Shown: positions 27,878-36,312 of the stretch, piece by piece
Numbering within the stretch: the stretch's first letter is position 1
Layout: the number at the start of each line of letters is the position of its first letter
Program-made: the position numbers and the translations under genes
Source of the DNA: Clostridiales bacterium
Lineage (GTDB): Bacteria; Bacillota; Clostridia; Lachnospirales; Lachnospiraceae
Direction: 5' to 3'
DNA: 64,000 nt
Assembly (NCBI GenBank): GCA_018376135.1
Contig: JAHABX010000013.1
Location: 1-64,000, forward strand
The notes under the pieces: model-generated
What the model saw: only the letters and a program-made list of their open reading frames with translations
Told to the model about the DNA's origin: nothing
Databases searched by the model: none

Positions 27878-27978
27878 TTCTCTCTTCCTCTCTTTCTTCT
27901 TCATAGTTTTCATTAGTTTCACTAATAAATATCTTTTTATTTAGTAAAAAAAATAATATCTACTTCAATATTTTAATC

Positions 27979-28007
27979 AGTCTATCAGATAGCTTCCATT
28001 ATGTCAA
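27979..28007 (-). promoter_or_regulatory. Sigma-A promoter for guaB
   Basis: On the minus strand, -35 TTGACA (28002-28007) and -10 TAGACT (27979-27984) with 17-nt spacing. A short palindrome, CTATCAGATAG (27982-27992), lies between them and could be an operator. Confidence 0.6.
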
Positions 28008-28027
28008 TGGCTTTTTCTATTCTCATT

Positions 28028-28063
28028 ATACAAAAAGAGCGCCGCAAATTGCAACGCTCTTTT
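28028..28063 (-). terminator. Terminator of groES-groEL
   Basis: A 9-bp stem (28033-28041 and 28055-28063) followed by a T-run on the minus strand, 32 nt after the groEL stop. Confidence 0.85.
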
Positions 28064-28095
28064 ATATTCTTTTTGGAAATGCTTCCCTGCTTTTT

Positions 28096-29715
28096 TTACA
28101 TCATTCCCATTCCGCCGCCTGCCGGCATTGCCGGAACATCCTCTTTGATGTTGGCAACACATGCCTCGGTGGTCAGGAAAGTAGAAGCAACGCTGGTCGC
28201 ATTCTGCAGTGCACTTCTGGTTACCTTTGCCGGATCCAGAATGCCTGCTTCCACCATATTCACATATTCTTCTTTGTAAGCATCAAATCCCATGCCAACC
28301 TCGGACTCATGTACGTTGTTGATAATAACAGCGCCTTCCAGACCTGCATTGGCTGCAATGTGATACAGCGGAGCCTCCAGGGCTTTCAGGATCACCTTTG
28401 CACCGGTCTTCTCATCGCCGTCCAGCGTCTCTACCAGTTTTGCAACCTCTTTGGATGCATGAACATATGCAGAACCACCGCCGCATACGATACCTTCCTC
28501 AACAGCTGCTCTGGTTGCTGCCAGCGCATCCTCCATACGGAGCTTTGCTTCCTTCATCTCGGTCTCGGTAGCTGCACCCACACGGATCACTGCTACGCCG
28601 CCTGCCAGCTTCGCATAACGCTCCTGTAATTTTTCTTTATCAAACTCAGATTTGGTCACATCCATCTCAGCCTTGATGGTTCTGATCCGGTTTGCAATCT
28701 CTTCCTTGTTTCCAAGTCCGTCAACGATCACGGTATTTTCTTTCTGAACCTTTACGGATTTTGCACGGCCGAGCATCTCAAGAGTTGCATCCTTCAGCTC
28801 CAGACCTACCTCCTCAGAAATTACAGTACCACCGGTCAGCACCGCGATATCCTGCAGCATTGCTTTTCTTCTGTCACCGTAGCCAGGCGCTTTTACCCCC
28901 ACTGCAGTGAAGGTACCGCGCAGTTTGTTCAGAACGAGAGTGGTCAGAGCCTCGCCCTCAATATCCTCGGCAATGATCAGAAGCTTCTTGCCGGACTGTA
29001 CCAGCTGCTCCAGAACCGGAAGGATCTCCTGAATGTTGCTGATCTTCTTATCTGTGATCAGGATAAACGGATCATCCAGAACCGCTTCCATCTTCTCGGT
29101 ATCAGTTGCCATGTAAGCGGAGATATATCCGCGGTCAAACTGCATACCCTCTACTACATCCAGCTCGGTCTGCATGGTCTTGGATTCCTCGATGGTGATG
29201 ACGCCGTCGTTTGCAACCTTCTCCATAGCATCTGCTACCATGTTGCCCACTTCGTCATCTCCTGCAGAGATTGCGGCAACTCTTGCCATCTGATGCTTGC
29301 CGTTTACCTTGCTGCTCATGGCTGCAATGGCTTCTACTGCCTTCTCTGTTGCTTTCTTCATACCCTTTCTCAGAACGATCGGGTTTGCGCCTGCTGCCAG
29401 GTTCTTCATACCTTCATTGATCATTGCCTGTGCAAGAACAGTTGCTGTAGTGGTACCGTCACCAGCCACATCGTTGGTCTTGGTAGCAACTTCTTTTACC
29501 AGCTGTGCGCCCATATTCTCAAATGCATCCTCGAGCTCGATCTCCTTTGCGATCGTCACACCGTCATTGGTGATCAGCGGAGCGCCGAACTGCTTGTCAA
29601 GCACTACGTTTCTTCCTTTCGGTCCGAGAGTTACGCGAACGGTGTCCGCAAGTTTATTCACACCAGCTTCCAGTGCAACTCTGGCGTCTACGCCATGTTT
29701 TAATTCTTTCGCCAT
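28096..29715 (-). CDS. groL: 60 kDa chaperonin GroEL
   Basis: Cytoplasmic folding chaperonin of 539 aa. Diagnostic parts are VTLGPKGRNVVLDKQFGAP, the nucleotide-binding GDGTTTATVLAQAM, LLIIAEDIEGEALTTLVLNK and the Gly/Met-rich tail GGGMGMM. It follows groES by 30 nt in the usual order. Expression should follow the CIRCE operator in front of groES, so HrcA is the expected repressor; hrcA is not in the window. Confidence 0.98.
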   Translation of the reverse strand: MAKELKHGVDARVALEAGVNKLADTVRVTLGPKGRNVVLDKQFGAPLITNDGVTIAKEIELEDAFENMGAQLVKEVATKTNDVAGDGTTTATVLAQAMINEGMKNLAAGANPIVLRKGMKKATEKAVEAIAAMSSKVNGKHQMARVAAISAGDDEVGNMVADAMEKVANDGVITIEESKTMQTELDVVEGMQFDRGYISAYMATDTEKMEAVLDDPFILITDKKISNIQEILPVLEQLVQSGKKLLIIAEDIEGEALTTLVLNKLRGTFTAVGVKAPGYGDRRKAMLQDIAVLTGGTVISEEVGLELKDATLEMLGRAKSVKVQKENTVIVDGLGNKEEIANRIRTIKAEMDVTKSEFDKEKLQERYAKLAGGVAVIRVGAATETEMKEAKLRMEDALAATRAAVEEGIVCGGGSAYVHASKEVAKLVETLDGDEKTGAKVILKALEAPLYHIAANAGLEGAVIINNVHESEVGMGFDAYKEEYVNMVEAGILDPAKVTRSALQNATSVASTFLTTEACVANIKEDVPAMPAGGGMGMM

Positions 29716-29745
29716 GATTTATGTCCTCCTGTCTCTTCCTTAATC

Positions 29746-30030
29746 TTATTCAACCACTGCAAGAATATCATTCTGTCTTACGATTACGTATTCGTCCTCG
29801 CCCAGTTTCACTTCATTGCCTGCATATTTGGAATAGATGACCTGATCGCCCACCTTTACCTGCATGGTCACTTCCTTGCCGTCTACCATTCCGCCAGGAC
29901 CAACTGCAACTACTTCTGCTGTTACCGGTTTTTCCTGTGCTTTTGCAGTAAGAATGATGCCGGATTTGGTTGTCTCTTCTTTTTCACACTGTTTTAATAC
30001 GACTCTGTCGCCTAAAGGTACTAATTTCAT
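29746..30030 (-). CDS. groS: 10 kDa co-chaperonin GroES
   Basis: Lid of the GroEL chamber. The protein starts MKLVPLGDRVVLKQCE at ATG 30028-30030, which has a perfect AAGGAGG site about 7 nt upstream (94 aa). The in-frame extension to 30081 runs through the leader and is not translated. The mobile loop (EETTKSGIILT) and the VIYSKYAGNEVKL block are typical. First gene of the CIRCE-regulated operon. Confidence 0.97.
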   Translation of the reverse strand: MKLVPLGDRVVLKQCEKEETTKSGIILTAKAQEKPVTAEVVAVGPGGMVDGKEVTMQVKVGDQVIYSKYAGNEVKLGEDEYVIVRQNDILAVVE

Positions 30031-30067
30031 GATGATTCCTCCTTCAAAAGTCCAGCTTTTGCATTTA

Positions 30068-30135
30068 TTAGCACTCGACATGATTGAGTGCTAACCTTTA
30101 GTCATTATATTAGTATGATTACAGGAAAATGTCAA
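30068..30135 (-). promoter_or_regulatory. groESL promoter with CIRCE operator
   Basis: A perfect CIRCE element, TTAGCACTC-N9-GAGTGCTAA, lies at 30068-30094, between the promoter and the groES start. On the minus strand, -35 TTGACA is at 30130-30135 and an overlapping -10 region TAATATAAT at 30104-30112. HrcA binding here represses the operon until heat stress. Confidence 0.95.
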
Positions 30136-30153
30136 TGGGAAAATTCTAAATTT

Positions 30154-30933
30154 TCAAACTTTATTTTCTCTCAATTTCTCCAGCTCTTCAAAAACACTGT
30201 CATTCAGCACTTTGATATTTGTCCCCTTCATACCGGAAGAACGGGACTCGATCACTCCCGCACTCTCAAATTTGCGCAGGGCATTGACAATCACTGAACG
30301 GGTGATTCCCGCACGGTCTGCGATCTTGCTTGCCACCAGCGTACACTCGTCCCCCTTCATCTCCTGGAAGATCAGAAGGATCGCCTCCTGCTCCGTCACG
30401 GAAAGTGTGCTGATCGCAGACTGTACGATCTGCTGTCTGCGGATCTCCTCTGCATTCTCTTCATGAACGGATCTGGTCATCTCCAGCCCTACCACCGTGG
30501 TTCCGTACTCGCTCAGTATAATATCGTCGATCTCGTAATCATCTTCATATTTATACAGGAACAGTGTTCCCAGACGCTCTCCCGCAATATTGATCGGCGT
30601 GATCAGCGCCTGATACTTCCGGATATCCTCCACCACAAAGCCAAGCGTCTGCAGATTCACATTCTCCTTGGTGGACAGAATGCCGAGAAGACGTTCATTA
30701 AGCAGCGGATCGATCCGGCTGCCCACCTTATCCACGATCAGCTCATGGATCTCCTTTACTCCGTCATACCGGCTGATGCCCAGTACCTTCCCTTTTCTGC
30801 TGATCACCAGTACATTGGACGAAAGAATCTCCGACAGTACGCGGCAGATATCATTGAAGACTACCTTGCTGGAATTGTTATTGTGCAGAAGTCTGTTAAT
30901 TTTTCTTGTTTTGTCTAATAATTGTACACTCAT
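30154..30933 (-). CDS. codY: GTP-sensing global regulator CodY
   Basis: Repressor that senses GTP and branched-chain amino acids and controls stationary-phase and nutrient genes. It has an N-terminal GAF domain (starting MSVQLLDKTRKINRLLHNN) and a C-terminal winged helix (SKIADRAGITRSVIVNALRKFESAGVIE; DNA-contact helix within) with the GTNIKVLN end. ATG 30931-30933 with AGGAGA about 7 nt upstream gives 259 aa; nine further open codons upstream are not used. It lies downstream of topA, as in many Firmicutes, behind a hairpin at 30959-30988. Confidence 0.96.
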   Translation of the reverse strand: MSVQLLDKTRKINRLLHNNNSSKVVFNDICRVLSEILSSNVLVISRKGKVLGISRYDGVKEIHELIVDKVGSRIDPLLNERLLGILSTKENVNLQTLGFVVEDIRKYQALITPINIAGERLGTLFLYKYEDDYEIDDIILSEYGTTVVGLEMTRSVHEENAEEIRRQQIVQSAISTLSVTEQEAILLIFQEMKGDECTLVASKIADRAGITRSVIVNALRKFESAGVIESRSSGMKGTNIKVLNDSVFEELEKLRENKV

Positions 30934-30958
30934 ACTTCCCTCTCCTATGAACACAAAC

Positions 30959-30988
30959 AAAGTGCGGCTACACAGGTAACCGCACTTT
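30959..30988 (-). terminator. Hairpin between topA and codY
   Basis: A 9-bp stem (30959-30967 and 30980-30988) with a 12-nt loop, followed by TTGTTTGTG on the minus strand. It lies about 100 nt after the topA stop and 26 nt before the codY ATG. It is either a leaky topA terminator or a leader structure of codY. Confidence 0.55.
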
Positions 30989-31091
30989 GGATGTTAGCAC
31001 ACTATTTGTAAATTTTCAATCTTTTTCGCAAATTTTCTCACTATTCAGCCATGCATGCGAACAGGAAGAGAAACCGTACAAGCCTGCATGG

Positions 31092-33074
31092 CTATTCCTT
31101 CGGCTCCTCCGGCTTCTTCCAGGATACATAATCGCACTCCGGATAGCCTTCGCAGCTGTAGAACTTCCTTCCCTTGGAGGAACGCCTCAGAACGACCTCT
31201 TTTCCGCACTTCGGACATTTTACGCCGATCTTCTCCAGATACGGCTTGGTATTCCTGCACTCCGGGAATCCCGGACACGCAAGAAACTTTCCATGGGGTC
31301 CGTATTTTACCACCATGTTCCGTCCGCACTGCTCACAGACCACATCACTTACTTCATCCGCGATCTGCACCTTTTCCAGCTCCGCTTCCGCTGTCCGCAC
31401 CGCCTCATCCAGATCCGGATAGAAGTTGCTGACCACGGTCTTCCAGTTGACCAGTCCCTCTTCCACCATATCCAGAAGAGATTCCACATTTGCCGTAAAA
31501 TCCGTCTCCACGATGCTTGGGAATGCCTGCTTCATCATATTGTTGACCACTTCTCCGATCTCGGTCAGGTACAGGTTCCTGCCCTCCTTCGCCACATAGC
31601 GGCGGGCAATGATCGTGCTGATGGTCGGCGCATAGGTACTGGGTCTTCCGATTCCAAGCTCCTCCAGTGTCTTGACCAGAGCAGCTTCCGTAAAATGAGC
31701 CGGCGGCTGAGTGAAGTGCTGCTTATCCTCCAGCTCCTTCAGATCCAGTACAGAATCCTTATCAATCGCCTTTACAAGAGTGGTATTGCTGCTCTTCTCA
31801 TCCTCGTCCTGTACATAGACAGACATAAAACCGTCAAAGGCAATTGCGGATGCAGAAACTGTAAACCGATATCCGCCGCCGTCGATCTTTACAGAGGTGG
31901 TATGATATCTGGCGTCAGCCATGCAGCTCGCCGTAAACCGTTTCCAGATCAGCTGATACAGACGGAACTGATCTCTGGAAAGAGATTCCTTGATCTTTGC
32001 CGGAAGTCTGTGAATATCCGTAGGACGGATCGCTTCATGAGCATCCTGGATCTTTTTGCCCGAGTTCTTCTTGCCCTCTCCCTGACGAAGATACTCTGCT
32101 CCGTATGCTTCCGTAATGTAAGAGGATGCCGTCTGGGCCGCCTCATCGGAAATACGGGTAGAATCCGTACGCAGGTAGGTGATGATACCTACGGTTCCCT
32201 GTCCTTCAATATCAATACCCTCATAGAGCTGCTGCGCCAGACGCATGGTCTTGGAGGTGGAGAAATTCAGCACCTTGGATGCCTCCTGCTGGAGGGTACT
32301 GGTGGTAAAAGGAAGGGGCGCTTTCTTCATCCGCTCTCCGTTTTTCACATCAGCGACGGAAAAAGCTGCATGTTCCACTGCCTTCAGCACCTGATCCATC
32401 TCTTCTCTGGAATGGATCTCCAGCTTTTCCTTCTCCGTTCCGTAAAACTTTGCGGTCAGAAGCTTCTTCTCGCCCTTTACCGCGAACTGTGCATCAAGAC
32501 TCCAGTATTCTTCCGGAACAAATGCATTGATCTCATCCTCCCGGTCTGCGATCAGCCGAAGCGCCACGGACTGCACGCGGCCTGCGCTCAGTCCTCTCTT
32601 CACCTTTGCCCACAGGATCGGGCTGATCCGGTAGCCCACCATACGGTCCAGCATTCGTCTTGCCTGCTGCGCATCCACCAGATCCTGATCGATCTCTCTT
32701 GCGTGCTTGATGGATTCCTTCACCGCACTTTTCGTAATTTCATTGAAGGTGATCCGGTACATCTTTTTGGAATCCAGATTCAGCGCCTTGGACAGATGCC
32801 AGGAGATCGCTTCTCCCTCACGGTCCGGGTCAGTTGCCAGATAAACCTTATCTGCTTTCTTCGCTTCCTTGCGAAGCTTCGCCAGAATATCTCCTTTTCC
32901 CCGAATTGTAATATACTTTGGCTCATAGTCATTCTCCACATCAAAGCCCAGCTGGCTCTTGGGCATATCTCTTACATGCCCGTTGGAGGCCATAACTTCA
33001 TAATTCGCACCTAAAAACTTCTTAATGGTCTTCACCTTCGCAGGTGACTCCACGATAACCAGATATTTCGCCAT
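31092..33074 (-). CDS. topA: DNA topoisomerase I
   Basis: Type IA topoisomerase that relaxes negative supercoils. The TOPRIM domain starts LVIVESPAKVKTIKKFLG and has DPDREGEAISWHL. The catalytic tyrosine lies in TYLRTDSTRIS. The C-terminus has two four-cysteine zinc ribbons (CEQC...CPGFPEC and CPKC...CEGYPEC). Length is 660 aa. GAGG lies 9 nt before the ATG. The start is inside dprA: the two genes overlap by 53 nt in different frames. Order comM-dprA-topA-codY is conserved in Firmicutes. Confidence 0.97.
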   Translation of the reverse strand: MAKYLVIVESPAKVKTIKKFLGANYEVMASNGHVRDMPKSQLGFDVENDYEPKYITIRGKGDILAKLRKEAKKADKVYLATDPDREGEAISWHLSKALNLDSKKMYRITFNEITKSAVKESIKHAREIDQDLVDAQQARRMLDRMVGYRISPILWAKVKRGLSAGRVQSVALRLIADREDEINAFVPEEYWSLDAQFAVKGEKKLLTAKFYGTEKEKLEIHSREEMDQVLKAVEHAAFSVADVKNGERMKKAPLPFTTSTLQQEASKVLNFSTSKTMRLAQQLYEGIDIEGQGTVGIITYLRTDSTRISDEAAQTASSYITEAYGAEYLRQGEGKKNSGKKIQDAHEAIRPTDIHRLPAKIKESLSRDQFRLYQLIWKRFTASCMADARYHTTSVKIDGGGYRFTVSASAIAFDGFMSVYVQDEDEKSSNTTLVKAIDKDSVLDLKELEDKQHFTQPPAHFTEAALVKTLEELGIGRPSTYAPTISTIIARRYVAKEGRNLYLTEIGEVVNNMMKQAFPSIVETDFTANVESLLDMVEEGLVNWKTVVSNFYPDLDEAVRTAEAELEKVQIADEVSDVVCEQCGRNMVVKYGPHGKFLACPGFPECRNTKPYLEKIGVKCPKCGKEVVLRRSSKGRKFYSCEGYPECDYVSWKKPEEPKE

Positions 33075-33987
33075 TGGTAATCCTCAAATCTGTTCTCACA
33101 TATTCATTCTTCCGCACCTCCTGGATGCAGCCCTTCAGTTCAAGCCCCACCAGAATGGAAAGGGTCTGCTGAACAGGAAATCTGGTTCGGTGAACCAGCT
33201 CATCCAGAGATATCGGTTGTAAACGTATCCAACTATACACGATATTCTCATCCTTGGCAAGTAAAATTTTCTTCATATCTTTGTGAAGATTTTCTGAAAT
33301 CCCCAGCGCATCCAGTATTGCACCCGGACTGTCCGCCAGTCCGGCTCCCTGACGGATCAGATTCAGACAGCCCCGGCTCATGGGATCTCCGATCCTTCCG
33401 GGCACCGCATACACGTCCTTCCCCTGCTCCAGGGCAAAGTCCGCTGTAATCAGCGCGCCGCTTTTCTCCTTTGCCTCCACCACCAGCACCAGATCGGAAA
33501 GCGCACTGATGATCCTGTTCCTTGCCGGAAAATTTCCCGGCTTAGGTGGCATTCCGGGAGGCTGTTCAGACAGTATTCCTCCCTGCCGGATCAATTTCTC
33601 ATAGAGGCTTCTGTGCCCGGACGGATAGCAGATATCCACTCCGCAGCCCAGAACAGCAAAGGTATCACCTCCTGCTTCCAATGCCCCTTCATGCGCCATG
33701 CCGTCAATGCCCCATGCCATACCGCTGATGACCTGCACTCCCGCATGTGCAAGCGCTCCTGCAAAGCTTCTCGCCACCTCATTTCCATAAGCAGTGGCAC
33801 GCCGTGCTCCTACGATCGCAACCGTCGGCTTCCCGGAGTCCGGCATACGCCCCGTAAAATAAATTCCCTTCGGCATTCCTTTATAATTTTTCATCTGTTC
33901 CGGATAAGCTTCCTCATCCCGCCGGATATATTGTATGCAGCCTGTCTTCCCGTTAACCGTGTTTCTTCTATTATATATATTTTCCAT
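33022..33987 (-). CDS. dprA: DNA-processing protein DprA
   Basis: Loads RecA on incoming single-stranded DNA in natural transformation. The Rossmann-like core has VAIVGARRATAYG, SGMAWGIDGMAHEGAL, GCGVDICYPSGHR, FPARNRIISALSD and GALITADFALEQG. A C-terminal winged-helix-like domain (PISLDELVHRTRFPVQQ) follows. ATG 33985-33987 (AGGTGA 5 nt upstream) gives 321 aa; the open frame to 34032 runs into comM and is not favoured. It starts 4 nt after comM. The last 53 nt overlap topA. Presence of dprA and comM does not by itself prove competence. Confidence 0.93.
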   Translation of the reverse strand: MENIYNRRNTVNGKTGCIQYIRRDEEAYPEQMKNYKGMPKGIYFTGRMPDSGKPTVAIVGARRATAYGNEVARSFAGALAHAGVQVISGMAWGIDGMAHEGALEAGGDTFAVLGCGVDICYPSGHRSLYEKLIRQGGILSEQPPGMPPKPGNFPARNRIISALSDLVLVVEAKEKSGALITADFALEQGKDVYAVPGRIGDPMSRGCLNLIRQGAGLADSPGAILDALGISENLHKDMKKILLAKDENIVYSWIRLQPISLDELVHRTRFPVQQTLSILVGLELKGCIQEVRKNEYVRTDLRITNGEISGYRGVTCEGEDH

Positions 33988-33991
33988 GGGA

Positions 33992-35524
33992 TCACCTGCT
34001 CCAGAGATTCTGATCCGCCGCCCGGTATCCAATGGATTCCAGAAGATGAAGCTCCCTTATGCGGTCTTCTCCCGCCAGATCTGCAATGGTCCGGGCAACC
34101 CTGATGATCCGGTAATAGACCCGTGCGCTCAGATTCATCCGTTCAAAAGCCCTCTCCATAATCTTCGTCTCTTCACTTCCAAGTGGACAGAACTGCCGGA
34201 TGGCAGATGCAGGAAGCCCGGAATTAAACTGCCAGTCGAAGGCTGCATAACGCGCCTTCTGGATTCTCCGTGCCGCCTCCACCCGACTGCGGATCTGTGC
34301 GGAGCTTTCGCTCTCCTCCACTGCCGTCAGATCTCTGTACTCCGTTCTGGACACTTCCGAACAGATGTCGATCCGATCCAGAAGGGGACGGGAGATCCGG
34401 TGCAGGTACTGACTGACCTCTCCGGGCGTACAACTGCACCGCTCCCGGTCGGGGTAATGGCCGCACCGGCAAGGGTTCATGGCGGCGACTAATTGAAAAT
34501 GTGCCGGGAATACATATCTTCCATTAGTCCGGCTGATGGTGATCTGCCCCTCTTCCATGGGCTGACGCAGAATCTCCAGCGCATTTCTGGAAAACTCCGG
34601 AAGCTCATCCAGAAAAAGCACGCCTCTGGTGGCAAGACTGATCTCTCCGGGCAGAACCCGTCTTCCCCCTCCTGCCAGTGCATTGGCGGAGACCGTATGA
34701 TGAGGCGCCCGGAAGGGACGCTCTCTCACCAGCCCGTCCCCTCCGGACAGCATCCCACAGGCACTGTAGACCATGGAGATCTCCAGACTCTCCTCCTGTG
34801 TCAGCGCAGGCAGTATAGAGGGCATCCGTCGGGCGATCATCGTCTTGCCTGAACCCGGACTTCCCACCATCAGAAAATTGTGCATGCCCGCTGCAGCGAT
34901 CTCTGCCGCCCGGCGCGTTCCCTCCTGCCCCCGGATCTCCCGGAAATCCTCCCTGTACTCCGAAATCACTCCGCGGAAGACTCCGGAGCACTCTGCCCTT
35001 TTTACACAGCCCTTCGGATCCGCCAGACATTCCAGCAGTTCCTGGATGCTGCCTATACCTATGACCGGAACCTCCCGGATGGAAGCTCCTTCCCGGGCAT
35101 TCTCCCGGGGGACCAGGCACAGTCTGCACTTTAAATCCCGCGCCAGCATCACGGTCTGGAGAACGCCGCTGACCGGACGCACCCTGCCGTTCAGACCGAC
35201 CTCCCCGACGATCATAATATTTTCTGTATGAATTCCCTTTACGACTCCCAGCGCAGTCAAAAGCGCCGCTGCCACAGGCAGGTCAAATCTGGTCCCCTCC
35301 TTGCGGAGATTTGCCGGAGACAGATTGACCGTCACCCGTTTGGGCGGGAATGACACCCGGGTGTTGCGCAGCGCCGTGCGGACCCGATCCGCCGCTTCTC
35401 TGACTTCCGGAGCCAGATCCCCGACCATGCTAAACTGCGGAAGCCCGTCGCAGATATCGGCTTCCACCTGCACCGGATACGCCTCGATCCCCAGCACGGC
35501 TGCTGATAATATGGTACTGAACAT
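33992..35524 (-). CDS. comM: YifB/ComM family Mg-chelatase-like AAA ATPase
   Basis: AAA+ helicase of 510 aa that promotes branch migration during transformation in the species studied. The Lon-like N-terminal domain (residues 1-170, MFSTILSAAVLGIEAYPVQVE) precedes the Mg-chelatase domain with Walker A VGSPGSGKTM, Walker B LFLDELPEF and the AMNPCRCGHYPD segment. A C-terminal helical domain (AFERMNLSARVYYRIIRVART) ends the protein. It is directly followed by dprA. Confidence 0.93.
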   Translation of the reverse strand: MFSTILSAAVLGIEAYPVQVEADICDGLPQFSMVGDLAPEVREAADRVRTALRNTRVSFPPKRVTVNLSPANLRKEGTRFDLPVAAALLTALGVVKGIHTENIMIVGEVGLNGRVRPVSGVLQTVMLARDLKCRLCLVPRENAREGASIREVPVIGIGSIQELLECLADPKGCVKRAECSGVFRGVISEYREDFREIRGQEGTRRAAEIAAAGMHNFLMVGSPGSGKTMIARRMPSILPALTQEESLEISMVYSACGMLSGGDGLVRERPFRAPHHTVSANALAGGGRRVLPGEISLATRGVLFLDELPEFSRNALEILRQPMEEGQITISRTNGRYVFPAHFQLVAAMNPCRCGHYPDRERCSCTPGEVSQYLHRISRPLLDRIDICSEVSRTEYRDLTAVEESESSAQIRSRVEAARRIQKARYAAFDWQFNSGLPASAIRQFCPLGSEETKIMERAFERMNLSARVYYRIIRVARTIADLAGEDRIRELHLLESIGYRAADQNLWSR

Positions 35525-35616
35525 AATTCCTCTCTGTGGATTTGTATTTGGAAAGCTCTGCGATATGCATTTCAGATTTTAGACGCTATATAGTATAACA
35601 CACTTCTTCCAGAGTC

Positions 35617-36306
35617 TCAATCCCGGAAGTATTCTCTCAGACGGTTTAAAGCATTTTTTTCTATACGGCTGATATAAGACCGGGAGATCCCAAGCTCCTG
35701 GGCGATCTCCCTCTGGGTATATTCCCTGCCCCGGTACAGCCCATAGCGCATAATGATGACCTGACGCTCTCTCTTTGGCAGTATCTTCTCCAGAAGCTCA
35801 TAGACCTTTTTCGTATCGTCCTTCAGTCCGATCTGTTCCAATGCTGTGGGTTCCTTACTCTCGATAATATCCAGAAGCTGGATCTCGTTTCCCTCTTTGT
35901 CCGTGCCGATGGGTTCGTAATAGGAGGATTCCCTCTGCAGCTTTTTCTTCACTCTCATGTACATGAGAATCTCATTCTCCACACATCTCGCCGCATAGGT
36001 CGCCAGTTTGCTCGCCTTCTCATGGTCAAAGGTATCCACTGCTTTGATCAGCCCGATGGTCCCGATGGAGATCAGCTCCTCCATATCGTCCTCCGGAGAC
36101 TGATATTTTTTCACAATGTGGGCTACCAGACGCAGATTATATTCTATGAGAATCTGACGTGCCTTTTCATCCCCGTCCTTATACCTTACCAGATAGTATT
36201 TCTCTTCTTCCGCCGTAAGAGGTTTCGGAAAAGCTTTCAAAAAAAGACACCTCAGCGCAGATTTAATACATCTTATGTATCCAATCGCCTGAAAGTGCCT
36301 TTCCAC
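35617..36306 (-). CDS. sigK: RNA polymerase sporulation sigma factor SigK-like
   Basis: Sigma-70 family factor of 229 aa resembling mother-cell SigK. Region 2 is LRLVAHIVKKYQSPEDDMEE followed by SIGTIGLIKAVDTF, then KLATYAARCVENEILM and region 4 TQREIAQELGISRSYISRIEKNA. The gene is intact and not split by a skin-type element. The start is GTG 36304-36306, with AGGAAG about 11 nt upstream. A TTG further in, after GAGGTG, would remove about 22 N-terminal residues, and the sequence AFPKPLTAEEEKYYL aligns with the mature start of B. subtilis SigK. A pro-sequence is therefore possible but unproven. Confidence 0.88.
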   Translation of the reverse strand: MERHFQAIGYIRCIKSALRCLFLKAFPKPLTAEEEKYYLVRYKDGDEKARQILIEYNLRLVAHIVKKYQSPEDDMEELISIGTIGLIKAVDTFDHEKASKLATYAARCVENEILMYMRVKKKLQRESSYYEPIGTDKEGNEIQLLDIIESKEPTALEQIGLKDDTKKVYELLEKILPKRERQVIIMRYGLYRGREYTQREIAQELGISRSYISRIEKNALNRLREYFRD

Positions 36307-36312
36307 TTTATC

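Noticed and set aside
27878..27978. Guanine riboswitch before guaB
   Set aside because: The leader is long enough but lacks the conserved purine-riboswitch core and helices.
30987..33014. Long plus-strand open frame of about 675 codons
   Set aside because: It is the complement of topA, whose catalytic and zinc-ribbon motifs are clear; the plus-strand translation is rich in Arg, His, Leu and Cys and has no domain or ribosome-binding site.
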